From: Beroe forskalii
Taxonomy: Eukaryota; Ctenophora; Nuda; Beroida; Beroidae
Length of the DNA stretch: 64,000 nucleotides
Direction of reading: 5' to 3'
Assembly: GCA_011033025.1 (NCBI GenBank)
Contig: WFMF01000185.1
Location: 80,001-144,000, forward strand
Shown here: positions 51,313 to 64,000 of the stretch, in pieces
How positions within the stretch are numbered: the stretch's first letter is position 1
Layout: every line of letters begins with the position of its first letter
The notes under the pieces: model-generated
The model's database searches: none
Told to the model about the DNA's origin: nothing
What the model saw: only the letters and a program-made list of their open reading frames with translations
Program-made: the position numbers and the translations under genes

Positions 51313-51959
51313 TAGGGCGTTTCATAATTTCCCAACTAGAGAATTTCTATTGTTACAGTCAAAAGTATCCTTTAGGACATTCAAATTGGCGGAAAAAGTT
51401 TCAGACGGAAAAATAATTTTTAAATTAAGCACAGGCACAGCCATTTTTGCCTGTTAAAATCATGATTTTTGATAAATGTTGCCCATCTCTTTTCTGTTTG
51501 AGTTACATATTTTAATCTTCTCATCGTGCCTCAGCCCAGAAAATGGGGGGTCCAAAATTTTTGCCCTGACTTTCCAGAAGCTGAGTTATCACCGACTTTC
51601 ATATGCCCATACATGGGCATGCGCCTGTTTTGCACGCGTATGCCCATATATGGGCATATGAAAGTCGGTGATAACTCAGCTTGAAGGTCGTAGGTCAAAA
51701 TTTTTGGACCTATACCCCATTTTCTGGGCTGAGGAATGATGAGAAGCTAAGAAATATGTAACTCAAGCAGAAAAAGAGATGGGCAACATTTTACCGAAAA
51801 TCATGATTTTTACAGGTAAAAATGGCTGTGGCCTGTGCACGTGCTTGAAATTATTTTTTCGTCTGAAACTTGTTTCTGTCAATTTTTTATGTCCTAAAGG
51901 ATAGCTTTTGACCCCGAACAATATACAGTTCTCTAGTTGGGAAATTATGAAACGCCCTA
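51313..51959. mobile_element. hAT-like MITE with 8-bp target duplication
   Basis: Tips TAGGGCGTTTCATAATTTCC and its inverse, followed by further pairing (CAACTAGAGAA). ATATAAAG is duplicated at 51,305-51,312 and 51,960-51,967. Most of the 647 bp is one imperfect palindrome, with CCCAGAAAATGGGG/CCCATTTTCTGGGC and the central CATGGGCATGCGCC region. Eight-bp duplication and a TAGGG tip fit hAT. Removing it restores the LINE ORF2 frame. Confidence 0.88.
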
Positions 51960-52072
51960 ATATAAAGTTGTGTTTACCACATTTTTTATGTGCAATTTCA
52001 GAACATGAATGACAGATTAACACTTGATGGTGGGTCAGTATTTGTTTAAAACAAGTTTTACACTTTTCTCTA

Positions 52073-54212
52073 CTATGATTGATATCCATTATCACAGTTT
52101 CTGGTTAAAAAGGATTGGTGGGATCTTGATTGAAAATTCCAGCTATGATCTCCAGTCCATGGATTCTCTTGAGGGATTGGTGCCCTTAGGTTAGACTGAT
52201 AGTTCTCATTGGGAAACCAATATGGGAATGGGGATGTTGTGTTGACAGTGGAAGAGCTGTGGCCTTCAACAGGTCTTGGAGTTTTACTTTTGATGATACA
52301 TTTCTTTATGTTCATACATAACAAAGCAATACCTTTTGATCCTAAGTGTACATGATCTTGATGAATAGTTGTTCCATCAGCATTATGCCTGCCTAAATTA
52401 ACATGAAGTTTTCCATTGTGGTCTGTCATGTTAGTGTGGGGAATGACAGTCACATTTGGGTATAATGCAGCAATACCATTTATAAACTTGTTTAGTTCAT
52501 TTGCCATTGCATTCAGACCTGCATTCTTGGTTGGCAAAATGTGACTCAAGTGGACTTTCATCTTTGGAAAAGCACTGACAAGGGCACTACATTTGTCATT
52601 CAAGGTTTTAGCAATTACTGGAATTGGGAGATGGTTTTGAGCTCTGAGATCATTGATTCCACAATGAATTACCATGTTCCTAAATGGAGTTTGGAGTTGA
52701 GAGGGATTAGGAATGTTGGAAATCCGACCTGCTTTCAGTCGCTCACCGGGAAGCCACACTCCAAGCTTGTTTCTCCCACAACCAAAATTGATATGTTCTG
52801 TATTTGAATCCCCTACTATAATGGTACTGTTCAGATAGTAAGGAGCAAGCATTCTGAAGGTAAGGCTGTAGCGTGTGGTTGCATTAGAACATGGGGGTAT
52901 TTCATGTTCCCAAGTCTCTTGAGATGCTCTAGTAAAGGATAGTAAGCTGTTATGATTTAGTTCAATGGATGATGACCTGATACCATCTTTGGAGATAAAG
53001 TTCATGTTACGTTTACAGCCAACAGAAAGGGTGAAAATACTTGATTTGGGTCCAATGAATGCCTCATTGTCACTATGAGGGGGGCACACATTGTTTCCGG
53101 AGTTAAAACGAGTGATTAAACAAGAGTTGATCATCATTTGAGGGTAAATAGCATTGATTTGAGTTATGACAGGTTGAATTTCTTGTGGTATTTCTTTGGG
53201 ATCATGAGTAATAGCTCCATATTTGTAAGAAAATTCACCAAAATAAAGAACATCTCGACTGCCTTTGTTACCACTAGATTTAATAGTTTTAAAGCCTTCA
53301 CATTTGCTTAGAAAGTCATTGACTGAGTTTATGACAGGCTCCTCAAGAAATTCATCATGGATAGCAGTGTATGGTTTGCACTGCTGGGTTGAAAAATGTG
53401 TATTTGCATTATTTTCCAACTTCTGTTCAGTGAAATTCTCTTGGAGTGGGATAAGGTTTGATGTTTTAAGTTCAGTGGTTTTAACAATTTCCTGAAGTTC
53501 AGTCTTCAGATATTTGCTTGTTGAAATTATGGGAGCTTTCATCTGATTGACTTTGCAATGATTTGATACCCTGTAGAATTTGGTCATTAGAATTAAGCAA
53601 AGATTTTATGTCCTTCATGATGGATTTGCATGATTGGCTGTAATCAAGCTCAGCATTGTCTTGCAGATCTTCATCACTACCAATTGAACTATTACTTTCA
53701 GAATCAGAAGTATACCCACCAGCATGGATGTTTCCAGAAAACAATGTTTGGCATGCTACTGAGGGTAAATCAGTTGCCTTGGGGAGTTTTTCGGAGGTTT
53801 GAAGGGGTAGATTTTCAATATCAACATTCTGAGAATTTTCCAGACTCAACTGCACAGTATAATCATTATTAGAACTAGAATATTTCGTGCAGCAAGGATC
53901 ACATATGAAGATAAATCTGCCCCAGCGATCTTTGTTAGGACCATAGTGGGCAGATATAGAGTTGAACATTTCAAGAAATGAATTAGATGATATGGATGTG
54001 TTAGTGAAACTACCTCTTTTATCTCGGCACAAGGCATGGAAAACTTCATTACACAAAGAACAACAAACACTTTCATTCAAAATGTTACCATTAAAGGGAC
54101 ATCTATCACATTTACCATTGATGATTGATGGGTTCATGCTGTCATTTTCATAGTCATGTATTGTACTGCCTTTCTTACTTGTATCTCCTTGTTTATTTCC
54201 CTTGTTGGACAT
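52073..54212 (-). CDS. LINE ORF1: PHD finger, AlkB-like dioxygenase, SGNH hydrolase
   Basis: Two frames overlap at 53,587-53,499. One reads ...SSHNFNKQISED-stop; the other continues STSKYLKTELQEIVKTTELK, so a single-base shift probably separates parts of one protein of about 710 residues. N-terminal part (from 54,212): CDRC...CCSLC-x4-H-x2-C...CDPC, a PHD-type zinc finger at about residues 35-110, then an acidic and coiled region. Second part: LITRFNSGNNVCPPHSDNEA (HxD iron ligands), WEHEIPP (distal His), TRYSLTFRML (2OG-binding Arg): an AlkB fold. It is followed by IIVGDSNTE, HCGINDLR and DHVHLGSKG, blocks I, III and V of SGNH hydrolases. All catalytic residues of both enzymes appear present. 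The stop overlaps the ORF2 start (ATGGATATCAATCATAG). Confidence 0.8.
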
Positions 54213-54454
54213 GAGGGGGGCTTTAACAACTCAGGCAATACACTCTGAAAATAGCAAACTTGAGGAAGGGAGGGCAGTACTCAAACTGCACTTACACTGG
54301 CGCCCAGTGCACTCCCACCAGATCGTTCAGAGAGTTATGACAGCGAAGGCTATACAACAGTCAGTTGTGTCGATGTATAGCCCCAACTGTTCACCACAAC
54401 AATCCTTACAACATGGGTTCCTCAAATTTGATTGTATAAAGTAGTGTTGTAAAG
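54213..54454. other. 5' flank of the LINE
   Basis: Probably LINE 5' UTR or flanking DNA; no gene seen. GC content is higher around 54,290-54,340. Confidence 0.4.
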
Positions 54455-54760
54455 TTTAAACATGAGACTATGAGATCCCCTGACATGAGACTATGAGATC
54501 CCCAGACATGAGACTATGAGATACTCTGACATGAGACTATTAGATCCCCTGACACGAGACTATGACATCCCCTGACATAAGACTATGAGATCCTCTGACA
54601 TGAAAGTTTGAGATCCCCTGACATGAGACTATGAGATCCCCTGACATGAGACTATGCGATCCCCTGACATGAGATTATGAGATCCCCTGACATGAGACTA
54701 TGAGATCCACTGACATGAGACTATGCGATCCCCTGACAAGAGATCCCCTGATATAAGACT
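54455..54760. repeat. 23-bp satellite, inverted orientation
   Basis: About 13 units of TGACATGAGACTATGAGATC plus CCC, the reverse complement of the 34,325-36,475 array. It marks the inner edge of the right arm of the large inverted repeat. Confidence 0.92.
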
Positions 54761-56329
54761 ATGCTTTAATAGCTAAAATTGCTATCAGGGCAAGGAAAAC
54801 ACTCCAGTTTTCAAAAGCTTGAAACCTAGGGGGATTTTCCTCTTTGGAAGGTAAGCTGCTGCTTCTCAGCCTGTAAGATTTCTTACCAACCTTGCTCAAG
54901 CAACTGCTGCTTACCAGCCTGTCACATTTCCTACCAACCTTACTTCACCTTACTTCACCTTCTGCTGCTACCAACCTTACTTCACCTTCTGCTGCTTCTC
55001 AGCTGGCTAGATTTCCCATTAACCTTACTCCACCTTTTGCCTCTTTTCAGCCTGCTAGATTTCCTATTAACCTTACTCTACCTTCTGCTGCTTCTCAGTC
55101 TGCTAGAATTGCTACTAACCTTACTGTACAGTCTGCTGCTTGTCAGCCTGTCAGATTTCCTAACAACCTAACTCAACCTTCAGCTGCTTCTCATTCGGCC
55201 AGTCTTTCGACCAACCTTACTCTATCTTCTGCTGCTTCTCAGTCTGCTAGAATGCCAGATTTCCAACTAACCTTACTGTACTATCTGCTGCCTGTCAGCC
55301 TGCCAGACTTAAGACTAAACTTACTCTACCTTCTGCTGCTTTTCAACCAGTTAGATTTTCTACCAACCTCACTATTTTACTATACCTTCTGCAGCTTGTC
55401 AGCCAACCAAATTTCCTACCAACCAATTTGGGGCATTGCAACTTGACACTATCAGCACTCCTTGAATGGTCGAAATGTTAAGGGGTATGAATTTGGTAGA
55501 AGTGTTCCTACACATGTTTAAATGTAATTATTTGAGAAAGGGAAATGCCGAGGAAAAATAGCACTTATTTATTACCCCATGTCACATCAGAATTAGTTTG
55601 TAGATCAGTGAAGAAACCAGCATTTTATAGACTGCATTCATCTGCATTAGGTACAGATTTTATGCTATTAGAGTGCATGGTTAACATGGATAGTGGTAAA
55701 TTGACATTCCATTCAATAATCAATATATAAGTAGAAATATAAGCTAATGAGAGCATGAGAGAATATGCCATTCAATATTATATAATGTAGAGCAAATGAA
55801 TCGCAAATAAAAATCAAATCATTCCAAGTTAATGCAAGATAAGATAAGACAACCTATCAAATCAAGATCTTCCAGCTCAAACAGACAACACCGGTCTTTA
55901 CTTTATAGGTGTTCATCTGTCTAATAATATAGTAATTTAGTAAGCTTATTGTTCATCAAATTTAAGTATAACTAATTTTTTAAAACTAAATCATGAAGAC
56001 CATAGTGGGTTCAAATCTTTAAAATAGAATAGCAGTGGCTTTATAATGTATTCATTGATCATAAAATGAGACCAAAATTAGGCATACCTAATGTAATCGG
56101 CATTGACATGACCTCAAAAATATCAAAGTCACTATTATGGCTTATGCAGAATTCCTACAAATATTTTATCGCCAGTAGTTCCCGAATATTGTGACACTTA
56201 GGCGAGTAAAATCTCAATTTTTATGCGCGGCACACCGAAAAGTCTTCAGCCTGATATTACCTGTTATATTATTTGACTACTGTTTGCTCAACACAATCAT
56301 CCCTGTTCGCTTTGCACGGCGTGCTTCCC
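54761..56329. other. Right arm, non-coding part
   Basis: Inverted match to the left arm around 32,115-34,320: TTTTAGCTATTAGC-like start, the 48-bp minisatellite (54,880-55,400), the conserved MPRKNSTYLLPHV frame (55,545-55,730) and the AT-rich segment with ATTAGGCATACCTAATGTAA. No supported gene. Confidence 0.6.
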
Positions 56330-56930
56330 CGTAGGGAAGCGCGTACACTCAACTATATGCGGGCTTAGGAAGACTTGCCAGGCGTTGCCTGGCCCCCTCG
56401 CGCGCGCGCCCCGACTCGCAGAGTCGGGAAAAATATGGGGCAGGCAACGTCTGGCAAAGGAAGACTACTTATACTGTTGCCAAACATTTTGTTTGGCTTC
56501 CCCGCGCGCGAGTAAAACTAGGGATCTGGTTAGAGTTGTCAGACGATGTCTGACCCGCTCGCGCTGACGCGTCGCTCGCCTCGGAAAGGTCTATCAACGA
56601 CGCGATTGAGAAGGTTAGAGCAACTTGCCTCGCACTCCGTGCGCTTCCTAAAACCGCAAAGGTGTGTGTTAGCCCACATAGGTGTGCGTACGCCGCGCGC
56701 GCCGCGCGACGATTCCCCTAACCAGGGGTGTCGCGCACGTCACTCCGTGCGCGTAACCAGGGCGCTGGTTAGGACAAGGTCCTGGTTAGAAAATAATTAA
56801 CTTGTCTGACGTTGACAGACCCTCTCGAGAATCAGCGCCGCGCGGCTGGCGTCAGCGGGTCATACATCGTACGACAATGACTAATAAAAAATTCTTTCTC
56901 TTAACGCCTCTGGTTAGGGTAATGCTCAAC
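56330..56930. repeat. GC-rich hairpin cluster (right arm)
   Basis: Counterpart of 31,676-32,115 but longer. Has GCCAGGCGTTGCCTGGC, CCCGACTCGCAGAGTCGGG, GTCAGACGATGTCTGACC, CCCTAACCAGGGGTGTCGCG and GCGCTGGTTAGG, each a self-complementary hairpin or half of one. Confidence 0.65.
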
Positions 56931-57449
56931 AATACAGCATTTTTATTACATAAAACATATTGTTGAGGTTTTACAAGACATTCTTGTTTAATCAGTTAAC
57001 TTATTTTCATTGTATTTCAAATTGATGATAAGAAATAAATTTCTTTTCATAAACTTTCTTTTCCTAGATACTTGTTACTGTTGTGTTGCATTAGACTTGA
57101 AAATAAATTATTGTTTATGATAGACTTTTTTGCTGTTGATTAAAATTGAAATTTTTATCATTTTTAACTTTGTTATGGCTTTCTGATCAAAATTTATTTT
57201 CTGCATGGCATGGTATTGCCTTTTCAAGCCACTTATTGTTGACCTTTGAATGTTCAGGACTTTTTATGAATTTTATTGCATATTTTCAAACCTTTGTTCT
57301 TCAGACAATATAATTGATTTATCATCTTTTTTTAATTGCAATATACCATCCATTATGAATTCTTGGCACTTTTCGATTATATACTTGACTCTCTGAGATT
57401 TTTTGTAATTTTTAGATTGGATATTGCACTCCTTGATCTATTACCCATA
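56931..57449. other. AT-rich arm sequence, no gene seen
   Basis: Matches 31,125-31,675 inverted, with many small differences. Confidence 0.5.
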
Positions 57450-57597
57450 TGTGTGCAGACTGCTTTATTGAAAAAAGCCTGGACAAAGAGGCATGAAATT
57501 GTGTGCTTTTGACACAGTTTGTATAGAAAGTCGGAGCACACAGAGAAAATCAGTGTGTCTTTATCCAGGCATCTGTCAATCAGGTGGTCTGCACACA
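57450..57597. mobile_element. Foldback element, TGTGTGCAGAC family (right arm)
   Basis: Same element as 30,977-31,124, inverted with the arm. Tips TGTGTGCAGACTGC and GGTGGTCTGCACACA. Confidence 0.7.
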
Positions 57598-58049
57598 AAT
57601 GACCAGAAAAGAATGACCAGAAAAGAATGACCAGAAAGAATTAAACTGTTCAAATTATGGTGTAATGTGCTAATAAATGTAGACTTATTTGTTTTATTAA
57701 ACCTGTTCGTTTTATTAATCATTGATATCCTGCAAAGGGCTTACTTAAGGACTTAGTACTTACTCCCTCACCTACCCATAATCAAACCATATCATGTGGA
57801 AACCCCTCCCCTAGCTGATTACATAATATGTGAATGATCCCAATGTTCCATTATTCTTAATTTGATTCTGTATAGACTTACATAGATCAACTGCCTTTCT
57901 TCCGATTGACCTTTTCCCATTTTTCATTGCTACATTCATTGTCCTTTATTGTTCACATCTATTACTGATCTTTTCATTGAATGTTTCAGTCCAGAGAGTA
58001 GATAACTTTGATTTAATACAATTGAGGGTCAAGTAGACAGCACTAGGAT

Positions 58050-64000
<5,951 letters not shown>

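Larger units (their letters stand above)
47180..52095 (-). pseudogene. LINE ORF2: zinc finger, endonuclease, reverse transcriptase (broken)
   Basis: It starts MIMDINHSREKCKTCFKQ, with a PHD-like finger that becomes continuous (CGKHNFI joined to YHQINNQWSCNKC) once the 51,313-51,959 insert and one target copy are ignored. Then the APE endonuclease: FDLIALAETNIN, FGVIYRPPNGN, ending at NTIICG where GDFN would follow; the rest of the endonuclease is lost at the 49,128-50,660 insert. The RT has YRPVSTLPCFGKLFEKVI, NQYGFRSYHST, FIDLSKAFDTISHDKL (motif A), GVPQGSVLGP (motif B) and FADDTNIF (motif C). Frames change near 48,830, 48,545 and 47,880. Non-functional here. Confidence 0.85.
47180..54212 (-). 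mobile_element. LINE (CR1/Jockey-like) with AlkB and SGNH domains in ORF1
   Basis: Read on the minus strand: ORF1 (54,212-52,073), ORF2 (52,095-about 47,180). Order of domains: PHD-type finger, coiled coil, AlkB, SGNH, then zinc finger, APE endonuclease, RT. Two younger inserts split it, at 51,313-51,959 and 49,128-50,660. PHD fingers and SGNH esterases are known in ORF1 of CR1-like LINEs; an AlkB domain there is not something I know as standard. Frame breaks and deletions make this copy immobile. Confidence 0.8.

Noticed and set aside
54892..55446. A 184-residue secreted or Ser/Pro-rich protein
   Set aside because: It is made of a 48-bp minisatellite whose length keeps frames open; the left-arm copy has a different unit number and no matching start.

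Overview
This is metazoan nuclear DNA: AT-rich, crowded with transposon debris and minisatellites, with spliced genes for SMC3, HGH1 and the RING E3 ligase Hakai/CBLL1. TTAGGG-type repeats, a Penelope-like reverse transcriptase and PHD-bearing LINEs fit a marine invertebrate, possibly a non-bilaterian such as a cnidarian or sponge. I cannot fix the phylum from sequence alone. There are no prokaryotic features, rRNA genes, intact tRNA genes or CRISPR arrays.

Layout. 0-4.5 kb: a GGTACC minisatellite, two minus-strand exons of an unidentified coiled-coil gene, a decayed Penelope-like RT, and two copies of a hairpin-rich repeat. 4.5-12.6 kb: a repeat block (CTCGGC hexamers, a broken LINE ORF1, ~153-bp repeats, a tRNA-derived SINE) followed by a second copy riddled with small deletions and homopolymer changes that looks like unpolished assembly. 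12.8-16.5 kb: a long transposase-like reading frame broken once. 18.2 kb: an intronless AlkB-family dioxygenase. 18.9-22.4 kb: MITEs, a possible small spliced gene (weak resemblance to RNA 2'-phosphotransferase) and a 43-bp minisatellite.

23.0-29.0 kb holds the first 12 coding exons of SMC3 on the minus strand, ending inside the hinge. The same gene starts again on the plus strand at 58.05 kb and runs off the right edge. The two lie in a large inverted repeat (about 25-34.3 kb against 54.8-64 kb) around a roughly 20-kb centre. Over the 1,047 coding bases present in both I count 20 differences, all synonymous. The arms differ by whole insertions: a MITE with an empty site in the other arm, a ~0.7-kb indel, a ~2.5-kb intron expansion, and different splice-site-bearing minisatellites.

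The centre (34.3-54.8 kb) has a 23-bp array of roughly 90 copies, HGH1 (2 exons), Hakai/CBLL1 (at least 9 exons) and, from 54.2 to 47.2 kb on the minus strand, a LINE. Its ORF1 encodes a PHD-type finger, an AlkB-like dioxygenase and an SGNH hydrolase; ORF2 encodes a zinc finger, endonuclease and RT. This LINE is cut by a hAT-like MITE (8-bp target duplication) and by a GC-rich foldback insert containing telomere-like repeats, which itself carries a Harbinger-like MITE with TTA duplications.

The most distinctive signals are the AlkB-SGNH LINE, the synonymous-only inverted SMC3 pair, and tandem arrays built from splice donors or acceptors with the adjacent exon edge.
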